A DNA stretch of 64,000 bases from Hymenobacter latericoloratus (GTDB lineage Bacteria > Bacteroidota > Bacteroidia > Cytophagales > Hymenobacteraceae), in assembly GCF_014199535.1 (NCBI RefSeq), contig NZ_JACHNV010000003.1, positions 807,289-871,288 of the forward strand, given 5' to 3'. Of the stretch, positions 52,516 to 61,542 are shown in pieces. The first letter of the stretch is position 1. Every line of letters begins with the position of its first letter. Both the position numbers and the translations under genes were made by a program. The notes beneath the pieces were generated by a model that did not search any database, was not told the DNA's origin, and saw only the letters and a list, made by a program, of their open reading frames with translations.

Positions 52516-53455
52516 GCTGATAGTAGGCTAAACGACGGTGGCTTTTCAGCCCCAGCCCCAGAAAACAAGCCGCCAGCAAAGCCCCAAATGCCGGGTTGCT
52601 GCCCAGAATAGAAAACCCAACCACCACTGCTCCCGCCTGAGTGAGGCGGGCCAGGGTAGCGTGCGGGTAGAAAGCGTATTTGGCTAGTACTACCATCGTC
52701 AGCACCACGGCGCACCAGAGCAACAAAGCCGCCGTGCCCCCGGCTCCGGCCGGCCCCTGGGCCAGCACAGCGGCCAGCGGGGCCACCGTCAGGCCGAAAT
52801 ACAGCAGCCCCCACCCTACCCGTCCGCGCAGCCAGCGACCCGGCGAGGTAAGGGCAGGCAGCAGCCAGGCCCAGGGCTCCACGGGGCCGTACACTTCCAG
52901 CAGCACCAGCAGCCACCCCACCACGGCCAGGGCGGGTCCGGTGGCGGTGTGGCGGGTAGCGGCCGCCGCCCCCAGCAGCCCCAGCCACAGCAGCCCGGCG
53001 CCGCGGCGGCGGCTGGCGCCAACCCACTCAAATGCCACGCTCCGAAACATACTCTGACGATGACGACGGCCGGCACGAGCCGTAGCCGGCGGCGCCAGCG
53101 CTACCCCGGCGGCCAGCACCAGGGTAAGCAGGGCGGCTCCCGGGCGCCCACAGCCCACCAGCACCCCAGCGGCCGGCAGGCTGAGCAAGGCATACTCCGC
53201 CGCCAGCCAGGGCCGGAAACCGGGGGCCGTTAGCTGCAGAAACAAAAAATCCGGCCGCTGCCGGTGCAGGCTCCAGAGCAGCCCCGCCACTACCACGGGT
53301 ACCAGCCACGCTGCCTTCGCGCTGCCGGCCGCTACTACCAGGGCCCGCGCCGTAGCCAGCCCGAGCAGCCCACCCAGCAGCAGCAGCCGCCACCAGCCCA
53401 GCTCGCGCAGCAACCGGACCAGCAGCCGGGCCCGCAGCAGTAAATAGTTTCGCAT
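52508..53455 (-). CDS. Predicted ABC transporter permease
   Basis: 315 residues, with about seven to eight hydrophobic helices in Ala/Leu/Gly-rich sequence and basic residues (GRRHRQS, SRRRG) at likely cytoplasmic loops. It overlaps the downstream ATPase by 8 bp, which is the main reason to call it a permease; no family motif is recognised in the sequence. The codon use is extremely GC-rich. Confidence 0.68.
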   Translation of the reverse strand: MRNYLLLRARLLVRLLRELGWWRLLLLGGLLGLATARALVVAAGSAKAAWLVPVVVAGLLWSLHRQRPDFLFLQLTAPGFRPWLAAEYALLSLPAAGVLVGCGRPGAALLTLVLAAGVALAPPATARAGRRHRQSMFRSVAFEWVGASRRRGAGLLWLGLLGAAAATRHTATGPALAVVGWLLVLLEVYGPVEPWAWLLPALTSPGRWLRGRVGWGLLYFGLTVAPLAAVLAQGPAGAGGTAALLLWCAVVLTMVVLAKYAFYPHATLARLTQAGAVVVGFSILGSNPAFGALLAACFLGLGLKSHRRLAYYQHA

Positions 53456-53506
53456 AGGCTGTTGAACGCGCCGGACTGGGTTCTATTTTACCAGCTTGCG
53501 AGGCCG

Positions 53507-54874
53507 CTACCGGGCTCCGGTCGGCACATGGGCAGCCAGCTCCTCTTCCATGAACTGAATTCCGTAATCCTGCTCCAGTTCTTCCAGAATAGGCTCGTAG
53601 AGTTCGGGTAAGGTCGGAATGACTACCCCTCGCTGCCCGAAGGTGCCGCGGGCCAGCTGCCGCACGGCCATGGCTACCGGCAGACCCACCGTTTTGGCCA
53701 TGGCCGTCTGCACGGTATCCTCGCCCACCACTACCAGCGAGGAAGTGGCTACGTGCGGTGTCTCATTCAGCGTGAACTCAATCTGGTGCTGCATCACAAT
53801 CATGTCGTGGTCGGAGGGCTGCAGGGCCCATTTTTCGGTGAGCAGGCGCTCCAGCAGCTGGGCCGGGGTGGCATCGGGCAACCCCACGGGGCGCTCCGAA
53901 AACAACTCCAGCCACTCCAGGCGCTGCATTTCCGGCCCCGATACTTCCAGCCCTAAGTAAGCGGCTACCCGCTCGGGCAGGCGCATGGCCTCCATTCCAG
54001 CCGGCAGGTAGGCCTCCACCAGCTCGGCCCAGGTGAGGGTGGCGGGGTTGCCCAGGTGCACGGCATCATCGGTGAGACCCAACCGGACCAGCGCGTGCCA
54101 GGCGGCGCAGTAGCCGGGGCGGCGCAGGGTGCCGCGCAGCAGCGTTGGTACGTTTTGCAGGCCGTAGGGCTGCTGGTAGCCCAGGGAGTCGCGGTTGGCA
54201 TACCCCTCCAGCTCCCCTACCCCCGGCACCCACATCCTTTCGGCGCGGGCAAACAGCTGTTGGTACGGAATATAGCGCAGCCGCCCGTTCTCAAGATATT
54301 TAGCCGTGCCCTGGCCAGCCAGCACCACATTGCGCGGATTCCAGGTAAACTTATACTTCCACGGATTACTTCCTTCCGCCTCGGGCGCCAGCAGCCCCCC
54401 GCAGTACGATTTAAAGGCCGTAATCTGCCCGCCCCTACCCCGGATACTGGTCAGGAGCCGCATGGCCGACATATGATCCAGGCCGGGGTCGAGGCCACAC
54501 TCCATCAGAATAGTGATGCCGGCCGCCAGAGCTTCCTGGTGCAGGCTCCGGATTTCTTCGCTCACGTAGCTGGCCGTTACCAGATGGCGGGCATGCCGCA
54601 CGCAGGCCCGGGCTACGGGGCCGTGCAGCAGGGCCGGCAGCATGGATATCACAACGTCGGCCGCGCTGACCAGGGTTTCCAGGCCGGCTTCGTCCTGTAG
54701 GTTAAATGGCACGACCCGCGCGTAGGCCGCATGAGCGGCCAGTACGGGTGCCAGGTGCGCGGGCTGCGCATCAGCCACGGTAAGCTGCCAGCCTTCGGTT
54801 GGGGCGTGGTGCAGCAAATAATGCAGTAAAGACGAGGCCGAGCGGCCGGCGCCCAGAAGCAGAACACGGGTCAT
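53507..54874 (-). CDS. Saccharopine dehydrogenase-like oxidoreductase
   Basis: 455 residues. N-terminal Rossmann fold with VLLLGAGRSASSLLHYLL (about 4-22), VISMLPALLHGPVA and MECGLDPGLDHMSAMRLL (about 140-157), then the catalytic C-terminal alpha/beta domain with FKSYCGGL. The match is to the lysine-catabolic saccharopine dehydrogenase / lysine-ketoglutarate reductase-like group common in Bacteroidota. No companion lysine gene is next to it. Length is normal. Confidence 0.87.
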   Translation of the reverse strand: MTRVLLLGAGRSASSLLHYLLHHAPTEGWQLTVADAQPAHLAPVLAAHAAYARVVPFNLQDEAGLETLVSAADVVISMLPALLHGPVARACVRHARHLVTASYVSEEIRSLHQEALAAGITILMECGLDPGLDHMSAMRLLTSIRGRGGQITAFKSYCGGLLAPEAEGSNPWKYKFTWNPRNVVLAGQGTAKYLENGRLRYIPYQQLFARAERMWVPGVGELEGYANRDSLGYQQPYGLQNVPTLLRGTLRRPGYCAAWHALVRLGLTDDAVHLGNPATLTWAELVEAYLPAGMEAMRLPERVAAYLGLEVSGPEMQRLEWLELFSERPVGLPDATPAQLLERLLTEKWALQPSDHDMIVMQHQIEFTLNETPHVATSSLVVVGEDTVQTAMAKTVGLPVAMAVRQLARGTFGQRGVVIPTLPELYEPILEELEQDYGIQFMEEELAAHVPTGAR

Positions 54875-55135
54875 AGCGGTAAGCGGGGTGGAAGGGCGGG
54901 AGACGCGGGCTGGGAAAAGAGCCCGCGGCCAATATTAGAAATTTGCGGCATAGCCGCCGCCTGGCCTGCCCCGGGCCGGGCCGCTACGGGGCAAGCCGGC
55001 CGCGCCAGACTGGCACCGCAGACGCGGATTTTTTGCGGGTCACCGTGTCAGTATGCAAAATAGTTGTACATTCACCGCCCCTTTTCACTACCCGGGGCCG
55101 CCAGCCGGAACCGGGCCGTTCTTTTCCTGCCCCCG

Positions 55136-55630
55136 ATGGCCCAACCCCTCCACCTGACCATCACCCTTGACGTGGTGGCCTCCGAAGCCGACCTCACCCC
55201 AGCCGAAGCTACCACCTGGCAGGCGGCCCGCGCGGCCACTGACCACGCCTACGCGCCTTACTCCCACTTCCACGTGGGCACGGCCCTGCTCCTCGACGAT
55301 GGCACCATTTTTCGGGGCACTAATCAGGAAAATGCGGCTTTCCCTTCGGGCCTGTGTGCCGAGCGCACGGCGTTGTTTGGCTTAGCTGCCTCTCAGCCGG
55401 AACGCCGGATTCTGGGGATGGCCGTGGCCGCCCGCCCCGCCCAGGGCGAGTTTGTGCCGGTTACCTCGTGCGGAGCCTGCCGCCAGGTAATGGCCGAGTA
55501 TGAGCACCGCCAGAAACAGCCCATCCCGCTGCTGCTGCAGGGCCCTAACGGGAGCATCTATCGGTTTCACTCCCTTTCCGACCTGCTTCCCTTCGGTTTT
55601 TCTTCCGACGACCTGCCGGCGGTGAAATAG
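55136..55630 (+). CDS. cdd: Cytidine deaminase
   Basis: 164 residues. The zinc site is complete: Cys74 and catalytic Glu76 in CAERTAL, Cys112 and Cys115 in SCGACRQVM. YAPYSHFHVGTALL is the usual substrate loop. It deaminates cytidine and deoxycytidine in pyrimidine salvage; a uridine phosphorylase-like gene elsewhere in this window would act next. The ATG at 55136 is chosen over a TTG at 55064 whose extra 24 residues are not conserved in type. Confidence 0.93.
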   Translation: MAQPLHLTITLDVVASEADLTPAEATTWQAARAATDHAYAPYSHFHVGTALLLDDGTIFRGTNQENAAFPSGLCAERTALFGLAASQPERRILGMAVAARPAQGEFVPVTSCGACRQVMAEYEHRQKQPIPLLLQGPNGSIYRFHSLSDLLPFGFSSDDLPAVK

Positions 55631-55636
55631 TGACCA

Positions 55637-55690
55637 GGTGAGCGGCGCGTGCAAGCCGGGCAACTAAGCCAGCAGAACGCCCCGCTCACC
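55637..55690. repeat. Short paired repeat, GGTGAGCGG type
   Basis: Perfect 9-bp arms 55637-55645 and 55682-55690 in the cdd-esterase gap, starting 6 bp after the stop. It looks like a short relative of the heptad elements. Confidence 0.5.
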
Positions 55691-55719
55691 AGTTCCTTTA
55701 TTTCCCATCTTCCCGCTTT

Positions 55720-56394
55720 ATGCCTGCTCAAGAACACCACTTGCCCGTAGTTCGCACGGCCCGGTACTACCAGTTAGGCGAGCTTTCCGCGGCTACGCGC
55801 CGGGTGTGGATTGTGGCGCACGGCTACGGGCAGCTGGCTATGTACTTTATCCGGCACTTTGCCTTCCTGACGGATACTGACCCTGGGTTGGCTGTTGTCG
55901 CTCCCGAAGGTCTTTCCCGCTTTTACCTGCAGGGTACGGGCGGACGGGTAGGTGCCACTTGGATGACCCGCGAAGACCGCCTCACGGAAATCGAGGATTA
56001 TGCAGCCTACCTCAACCAACTGACCGAAACCGTTCTGGCTCAGGCTGCTCCCACCGTGGCCGTTACCGTGCTGGGCTTCTCGCAGGGAGCCGCCACGGTT
56101 AGCCGCTGGCTGGCCCAGGCTCCGTTCCGGCCAGCCCATCTGGTGCTGTGGGCCGGCGCTTTCCCGCCCGATATGGATTTTGCGGTGGCCTCTCAGCTGC
56201 TGCAGCGGCTACCGGTTACGCTGGTCTGCGGCACCGAGGACGAGTTTGTTTCGGAAGAAGCCCTGCAGAAGCAGCTTCAGTTCTTCCGCGCAATGCAGAT
56301 TGAGCCCAGGCTGATTCGCTTCGAAGGAAAACACACCCTACACGCCGCCGCGCTGACCGAGCTCTATCAGGCGGAGCTGACTGCTCTCAACTAA
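55720..56394 (+). CDS. Alpha/beta-hydrolase, phospholipase/carboxylesterase-like
   Basis: 224 residues. Nucleophile Ser121 in LGFSQGAAT, Asp174 in CGTEDEFV and His205 or His208 in GKHTLH give a full catalytic triad. Oxyanion-loop sequence IVAHGYGQLA replaces the usual HG-G-D. No signal peptide. Substrate not known; probably a small ester. Confidence 0.83.
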   Translation: MPAQEHHLPVVRTARYYQLGELSAATRRVWIVAHGYGQLAMYFIRHFAFLTDTDPGLAVVAPEGLSRFYLQGTGGRVGATWMTREDRLTEIEDYAAYLNQLTETVLAQAAPTVAVTVLGFSQGAATVSRWLAQAPFRPAHLVLWAGAFPPDMDFAVASQLLQRLPVTLVCGTEDEFVSEEALQKQLQFFRAMQIEPRLIRFEGKHTLHAAALTELYQAELTALN

Positions 56395-56396
56395 CA

Positions 56397-56422
56397 AAGG
56401 CCGCCCTGCTACGGGCGGCCTT
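56397..56422. terminator. Bidirectional terminator
   Basis: AAGGCCGCCC / GGGCGGCCTT with a 6-nt loop between the convergent esterase and SDR genes. Confidence 0.85.
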
Positions 56423-56445
56423 CTGGTTTTACAAGGGGTAGGCTT

Positions 56446-57198
56446 TTATGCGTCCTTCCGAATTGTAGTTGCCGCCGCCTGGGCCGCGGGCAGAATCAGT
56501 ACTTCGGCAATATTAACGTGGGCTGGGCGCGTGACCATAAACTGAATCAGGTCGGCAACATCCTCGGCGCGCAGGGGCTCGAAGCCTTTGTACACGGTAG
56601 CGGCCCGCTCCGTGTCGCCCTTGAAGCGCACCTGCGAGAATTCCGTTTCCACGGCGCCGGGGTTTACCTCCGCCACCCGGATGTGGTGGGGTAGCAAATC
56701 CAGGCGCATGCCTTTGGTGAGGGCCGCCACGGCTGCCTTGGAGGCGCAGTACACGTTGCCGTTGGCATAGGTTTCGTGGCCGGCAATGGAGCCAATGTTG
56801 ATGATGTGCCCGGTGTTGCGGCGCGTCATGGCGGGCAGCACGGCGCGGCTCACGTAGAGCAGGCCCTTCACGTTCCCATCCATCATATCGTCCCAGTCCT
56901 GGGGGTCGCCGTCCTGAAGGGGAGCCAGCCCGTGGGCATTGCCGGCGTTGTTGATCAGCACATCGATATCCTGAAACTCAGGGGGTAGGCTTTGCACGGC
57001 CGCGTCCACGGCGGCCCGGTCGCGCACGTCAAAGGTCAGCAGGTGGGTAGGCACTTCGCCCAACTCCCGGGCCAGTTCTTCCAGCCGCTCCCGGCGCCGG
57101 CCTGCTAGGACCAGCCGGAAACCGGCCTTACCCAGCGCCAGGGCCGTGGCGCGCCCAATGCCCGAGGAAGCCCCCGTAATCAATGCTGTTTTCGTCAT
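56446..57198 (-). CDS. Short-chain dehydrogenase/reductase
   Basis: 250 residues of the classical SDR fold. Cofactor motif TGASSGIG (8-15) with GRRRERL favouring NADP, NNAG (83-86), Ser137, Tyr150 and Lys154 as catalytic residues. The closest type is the YdfG-like group acting on 3-hydroxy acids (serine, 3-hydroxypropionate), judged from overall length and the GAVETEFSQVRFKGD region. It is upstream-adjacent to porT on the same strand with 15 bp between them. Confidence 0.88.
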   Translation of the reverse strand: MTKTALITGASSGIGRATALALGKAGFRLVLAGRRRERLEELARELGEVPTHLLTFDVRDRAAVDAAVQSLPPEFQDIDVLINNAGNAHGLAPLQDGDPQDWDDMMDGNVKGLLYVSRAVLPAMTRRNTGHIINIGSIAGHETYANGNVYCASKAAVAALTKGMRLDLLPHHIRVAEVNPGAVETEFSQVRFKGDTERAATVYKGFEPLRAEDVADLIQFMVTRPAHVNIAEVLILPAAQAAATTIRKDA

Positions 57199-57213
57199 TT
57201 CGCGGAAAAAAGG

Positions 57214-58026
57214 TTAGCGGCCCGACCAGATGTTCAGGTACAGGGTTACGGTGTTGCTTTTCATGCTCTGCAGGCTGCGGCTGTACACGTCGGTGCCGGG
57301 CTTGTAGAGGTTGCGGAGGCCGTGGGAAAAGCGCAGTTCAGGCGAGAACTTGAAGAAGGGGTAAAACAGGTCCAGCCCTACCCCATACTCCAGCGCGATG
57401 TCGCTGCTCTGAGCCTGCAGCAGGTTTACCTCGGGGTCTTTGCGGCGGTTCCCGATGTTGAAGCTGGGCCGCACGCCCCCGATAATGTACACCCGCGAGT
57501 TGCGCCGCCGCTCCGATTTCAGCTTGAACAGCACCGGCAAATCAACCTGCGTACTGCCTATTTCCTGATCCTCAATCTCGGCGGGGTCGTTGCTGGTTTG
57601 CGGTGAGTAGCCGTAGGGCTTGAACTCAATCCGGCGGGTCAGAAAGCTCACGCCCGGCGAGAAGTTCAGGGCGCCGTAGTCGCCCACCCGGAGGTCGCTC
57701 AGAAAGCCCACCGAGAAGCCGGGACTAATGATGGAGTTGGCCGACACGCCCTGGCCGGGGTAGCCCGCAGCCTGCTCAATCTTGTAGCGCGAAAAATGCG
57801 GGGCCACGTACATACCCAGGTGCAGCCACCGGTTGTCGTAGCCCGGCAGGTTATCTACCGTCACTGATTTCACTTGTCCGTTGCGGCCGCGGCTGGCGCT
57901 GGTCCGGCTCTTGCGCTGGGCCTGGGCACTGAAGGGCAGCACGCCCAGGGCCACGGCCAGCAGCGCCAAGCGGGTTACTTTTGAGCCGTGTAAATAGAGC
58001 TGATGCCGAACGTGAGGGGTTGCCAT
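57214..58026 (-). CDS. porT: PorT-like outer membrane beta-barrel protein
   Basis: 270 residues. An N-terminal signal (hydrophobic about 17-36, ending SAQAQ) with an unusually long n-region, a basic linker, then an eight-strand barrel pattern ([69 protein letters not shown]) ending with aromatic-rich strand. PorT proteins are needed for type IX secretion. Its start codon lies 52 bp inside the 3' end of menG, so translation is coupled; the menG-porT order is common in Bacteroidota. Confidence 0.83.
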   Translation of the reverse strand: MATPHVRHQLYLHGSKVTRLALLAVALGVLPFSAQAQRKSRTSASRGRNGQVKSVTVDNLPGYDNRWLHLGMYVAPHFSRYKIEQAAGYPGQGVSANSIISPGFSVGFLSDLRVGDYGALNFSPGVSFLTRRIEFKPYGYSPQTSNDPAEIEDQEIGSTQVDLPVLFKLKSERRRNSRVYIIGGVRPSFNIGNRRKDPEVNLLQAQSSDIALEYGVGLDLFYPFFKFSPELRFSHGLRNLYKPGTDVYSRSLQSMKSNTVTLYLNIWSGR

Positions 58027-58703
58027 GCGGGAGAGTTAAAGCCAATTTTACGCAGGATGGCCAGGAAATCCTGTCCGTCCGGGAAGGCCTGCACCGATTC
58101 GGGCAGGTAGGTGTAGGCGGCGCGGTCTTTGGAAATCAATTTCCCGAACACCGGCAGAATATTCTTGAAGTAGAAGTTGTAGGCCTGCTTCATGGGGAAG
58201 GCCGTGGGCTTGGAAAACTCCAGCACTACCATTTTGCCGCCGGGCCGCAGCACCCGCCGCATTTCGGCCAGTCCCTTTTCCAGGTTCTCGAAGTTGCGCA
58301 CCCCGAAAGAGGCCGTCACGGCATCGAAGTGGTTGTCGGGAAACGGCAGGTTCTCGGAGTCGCCCAGCTCCAGCCGGATGCGGTGGCTCAGGCCCTTCTG
58401 CTCCAGCTTGCGGCGGCCTACCTCCAGCATGCCCTCCGAAATATCCACGCCCGTAATCTGCGCGTCCGGCGTAGAAGCCCGCAGGGTTTCAATGGCAAAG
58501 TCGGCGGTGCCGGTGGCAATGTCCAGAATGCGGGCCGGGCGCAGCTGCTTGAGCTCATTCACGGCCTGCCGACGCCAGTAGATATCCGTGCCCACGCTCA
58601 GAAAGTGGTTCAGGAAGTCATACTTGCCGGCAATGCTGTTGAACATCTGGGCCACCTGCGACTTTTTGCCGGCGGCGTCATCTTTATAGGGTACTACGGA
58701 CAT
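57975..58703 (-). CDS. menG: Demethylmenaquinone methyltransferase
   Basis: 242 residues of the UbiE/MenG family. [21 protein letters not shown] and [12 protein letters not shown] (SAM motif I) are diagnostic; [38 protein letters not shown] follows as family motifs II/III (positions about 115-155). It carries out the last step of menaquinone synthesis, the quinone expected in this phylum. ATG 58703 is chosen over 58769 because the family starts there. Overlaps porT by 52 bp. Confidence 0.93.
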   Translation of the reverse strand: MSVVPYKDDAAGKKSQVAQMFNSIAGKYDFLNHFLSVGTDIYWRRQAVNELKQLRPARILDIATGTADFAIETLRASTPDAQITGVDISEGMLEVGRRKLEQKGLSHRIRLELGDSENLPFPDNHFDAVTASFGVRNFENLEKGLAEMRRVLRPGGKMVVLEFSKPTAFPMKQAYNFYFKNILPVFGKLISKDRAAYTYLPESVQAFPDGQDFLAILRKIGFNSPAWQPLTFGISSIYTAQK

Positions 58704-58779
58704 ATTTCTCAGGGCGAAGAACGAGGAAACGGGGGCGAAATTGCCCAAATAGAACGGGCCCGCCCGCATTATGTTGAAA

Positions 58780-58814
58780 AAAAACGGGTCGGACTGTTAG
58801 CCCGACCCGTTTTT
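58780..58814 (-). terminator. Terminator of the PorE-like gene
   Basis: AAAAACGGGTCGG / CCGACCCGTTTTT, perfect 13-bp arms with a 9-nt loop, 19 bp after the stop. Confidence 0.9.
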
Positions 58815-58832
58815 CCGTCAGCAGACAACGGT

Positions 58833-61094
58833 TTAGTCGTTGTCCGTCTTCACTTTGGTTTTCGATCCATCGGCTTCCTTGGCCTTCGAGTCGATGGTCC
58901 CATCCTTGGTGATGGTCTTGCTCTTCTCGTCGTTGGCGCCTTTGGTTTTCACTTTCACCTTGTCGCTGTCCTCGTCCACCTTGGTTTTCACCTTGGTGCC
59001 ATCGGGCAGCTTGGCCTTGCTCTTGCCGGGCTGCAGGGGGGTAGTGGTGCGGGTGGCCGACGAGCTGGAAGAGGAGCTGGAGGTAGAAGTGCCGGTAGCA
59101 CCACCGCCCGCCGAGGGGTTGGTGAGCTGCGGAGCGGCTTCACCTTCTTTCACAATCACGCGGAACTCCACGCGGCGGTTCAGCTGCATGTTCTCCGGCG
59201 AATCGTTGGCCGCGGCCGGGCGACGCTCGCCGTAGCTAACCGTGACCATGCGCGTTTCCGAAACCCCCGACTTTTTCAGGTAGTTGTAGGCCGCGTCGGA
59301 GCGGTTCTGGCCCAGCACCATGTTGTACTCGTCGGTGTTGCGCGAGTCGCAGTGGCCCTCGATGGAGATGTTCACGCCGGGGTTGGCCTTCAGGATGCGG
59401 CTGATGTTGTCCAGCTCCGTAATCGACTCCGGCCGCAGCTTGTACTTATCCGTGTCGAAGTAGATTTTCTTGAACTGCGCGAACTGAGTGCCGCTGGTAT
59501 CCACGTAGGGCACGTAGAAATCCTTCTCGATAACGGTCGAGTCGTTGGTCGAAATCGGAACGGCAAATTCCTGCGTCTCAATGTTCTTCCCGTCTTTCGA
59601 TACGGCTACCTGGTAGCTACGGCCCGACAGCACGTTCACCTGGTAGTCGCCGGTTTCGGGCTTGGTTACGTCGCGGTAGCTCAGGGCCGTTTTATCGGCC
59701 TGGGTGCCGCTGAACACCAGCTCCACGCCCGGAATAACGGTGCTGTCGCGCTGCGACAGTACCCGACCCCGGATGATGGCGTTCTTGATATAGTTGATGG
59801 TGTAGATGTCCTTCTCCCCGTAACCCCCAATGCGGTACGACGAGAGGTAGGCGTAGCTGCCATCCGGGCTCAGGCGGTAGTACGAGTCATCATCGGGGGT
59901 ATTAACGGGGTAGCCCATGTTCTCGGGGCGGCCCCACTTGTTGCCCACTGAGTCCCACTCCGACTTGAAGATGTCGTAGCCGCCCATGGTGTTGTGGCCG
60001 CGCGAGGAGAAGTACAGGGTTTTGCCGTCCTTGCTCAGGTAGGGGCTGTCATCGTCGTACACCGTGTTAATGGCGTTGCCGATGCTCTTGGCCGGACCCC
60101 AGTCGCCGCCGGGCTGGCGGGTGGAGTAGTAAATATCGAGGGTGCCTTCCTCGGAATATTTGGCCGTGGAAAAGTAAATAGTCAGGCCATCGGGCGTAAT
60201 GTAGGCGTCCCCTTCATAAGCCTTGGAGTTTACGTTGCCGTTGAGTTTTTTAGGAGCCGTCCAGTCACCGCCCGACTTCTCGGTGTAGAAGAAGTCGCCG
60301 TTTTCGTCCTGGCGGTACATCAGCATCTTGGTGTCGTTGTCGAACACCTGAATGGAGGCATCGTGGCCTTTCCCGTTCAGCACGCCGCTCAGGGAACGGG
60401 GCTTTTCCCAGTTCTCGTCGTCGATGCGCTTGGCCTCGAAGATATCCTCGAAGTATTCGCCGTCGGAAGCCAGGTTGCCGCCTTTCTTACCCTCAGCATT
60501 GCCGGCGCCGGTTACGTTTTCACCCCGCGAGGTGAAAAGCAACAACTTGTCGTCGCCGGAAATTACGGGGCTGTGCTCCGAGTACTGGGTGTTGATAGTG
60601 GGCCCCAGGTTCTTCACGAAGATATCCTTGGGGCTGTTGAACTGTACTTTGGCGTTTTTGCTGTGCTGGATCAGCTGAGCCAGTTCCTTTTTGCGCGTGT
60701 CTTTGCTTTTGAGGGTAGCGTTGTAGGCCTGAAAGTGAGAAATAGCCTCATCAAAGTTGTAGTTCAGGTGGTCTACCCGGCCCAGCCAATATTCAATGTC
60801 CTTCGAGACGTTTTTCTTGAGTCGCTGCGCCTTATAGATATAGTCGCTGGCTTTCTCTTTATCGAAGGACATGTAAGCAATACCCGCCCGGAACAATGCC
60901 TGCGCATTGTTTGGCTCCTTGGCCAACACTTGTTCGTAGTAAGGAATGGAGGCCCGGTAGTTTTCCTGATTGAAAAACTTGTTTGCCGTCTTCAGTTGCT
61001 TGCGCGTGCTTTGAGCCAGGGTAGGCTGGGCCATAGCAGCCGTAAGCGCGAAGGCGCACGAGGCTTTCAATAACCTTCTGACTAAGTTGTCCAT
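58833..61094 (-). CDS. porE: PorE-like OmpA-family T9SS protein
   Basis: 753 residues. Order: signal peptide (about 1-28), TPR repeats (about 30-150, YYEQVLAKEPNNAQALFRAGIAYM), PD40-type propeller blades (about 165-440, repeated GDAYITPDGLTIYFST-like lines), a carboxypeptidase-regulatory-like domain (about 450-550), an OmpA C-terminal peptidoglycan-binding domain (about 555-665, IYFDTDKYKL, IEGHCDSRN, NRRVEF), and a low-complexity Ser/Thr then Lys/Asp-rich tail (about 670-753). TPR-propeller-CRD-OmpA is the PorE layout; PorE ties the T9SS to the cell wall. A lipobox is not evident. The charged tail is unusual. Confidence 0.82.
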   Translation of the reverse strand: MDNLVRRLLKASCAFALTAAMAQPTLAQSTRKQLKTANKFFNQENYRASIPYYEQVLAKEPNNAQALFRAGIAYMSFDKEKASDYIYKAQRLKKNVSKDIEYWLGRVDHLNYNFDEAISHFQAYNATLKSKDTRKKELAQLIQHSKNAKVQFNSPKDIFVKNLGPTINTQYSEHSPVISGDDKLLLFTSRGENVTGAGNAEGKKGGNLASDGEYFEDIFEAKRIDDENWEKPRSLSGVLNGKGHDASIQVFDNDTKMLMYRQDENGDFFYTEKSGGDWTAPKKLNGNVNSKAYEGDAYITPDGLTIYFSTAKYSEEGTLDIYYSTRQPGGDWGPAKSIGNAINTVYDDDSPYLSKDGKTLYFSSRGHNTMGGYDIFKSEWDSVGNKWGRPENMGYPVNTPDDDSYYRLSPDGSYAYLSSYRIGGYGEKDIYTINYIKNAIIRGRVLSQRDSTVIPGVELVFSGTQADKTALSYRDVTKPETGDYQVNVLSGRSYQVAVSKDGKNIETQEFAVPISTNDSTVIEKDFYVPYVDTSGTQFAQFKKIYFDTDKYKLRPESITELDNISRILKANPGVNISIEGHCDSRNTDEYNMVLGQNRSDAAYNYLKKSGVSETRMVTVSYGERRPAAANDSPENMQLNRRVEFRVIVKEGEAAPQLTNPSAGGGATGTSTSSSSSSSSATRTTTPLQPGKSKAKLPDGTKVKTKVDEDSDKVKVKTKGANDEKSKTITKDGTIDSKAKEADGSKTKVKTDND

Positions 61095-61312
61095 TGTTGG
61101 AGGGGTTAGGGAAATAAGGAGTTGCAAAGGAGGAGTTGAGAAATGCCGTACACCGGCTGTGCGGGCACTTTTTCAGGAGTTGCCTCTTATACTGAAAACC
61201 TGCCTTAGGGTTGAGGCAGGCGGGGCGAAAATGTGAAGCAGACGCGAAACTTGCATCGTTTTCCTTCTAGTTTCGCCGCTATACACTGCCGTACAATCAG
61301 GTAATCAGCGGG

Positions 61313-61320
61313 CAAAGATA
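61313..61320 (-). promoter_or_regulatory. TAnnTTTG -7 box, probable porE-like promoter
   Basis: Minus-strand TATCTTTG, about 220 nt upstream of the ATG at 61094. Confidence 0.5.
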
Positions 61321-61512
61321 GAAATTCTATAATACGACCTTAGCCGTATCCAATTATGTGCAATAAGGGTAGTGAAAAGAAAAAGAAATGGAGTTTTCTT
61401 CTTCTAAGCCATAACTACGGCCATTCCTGACCGCACAAATATAGTCTGACTACTTAAACTACAAGGTTTTTCCTTAAAAAATTATGAATCTACCCGGTAG
61501 CTGCTGAATATC

Positions 61513-61520
61513 TACCTTTG
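61513..61520 (+). promoter_or_regulatory. TAnnTTTG -7 box of engB
   Basis: TACCTTTG, 22 nt before the ATG at 61543. Confidence 0.75.
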
Positions 61521-61542
61521 CCCTACAGTTTACGCTTGGCTT

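Larger units (their letters stand above)
61095..61542. other. Divergent control region porE-like / engB
   Basis: No gene. Minus-strand box TATCTTTG at 61313-61320 would give the PorE-like gene an untranslated leader of about 215 nt containing a 7-bp hairpin (61199-61205 / 61214-61220). Positions 61320-61500 are AT-rich. The engB box lies at 61513-61520. Confidence 0.55.

Noticed and set aside
57981..59951. Long plus-strand open frame (656 codons) opposite menG and the PorE-like gene
   Set aside because: It is antisense to two well-supported genes, crosses their intergenic terminator, has no domain pattern, and owes its length to high GC content.
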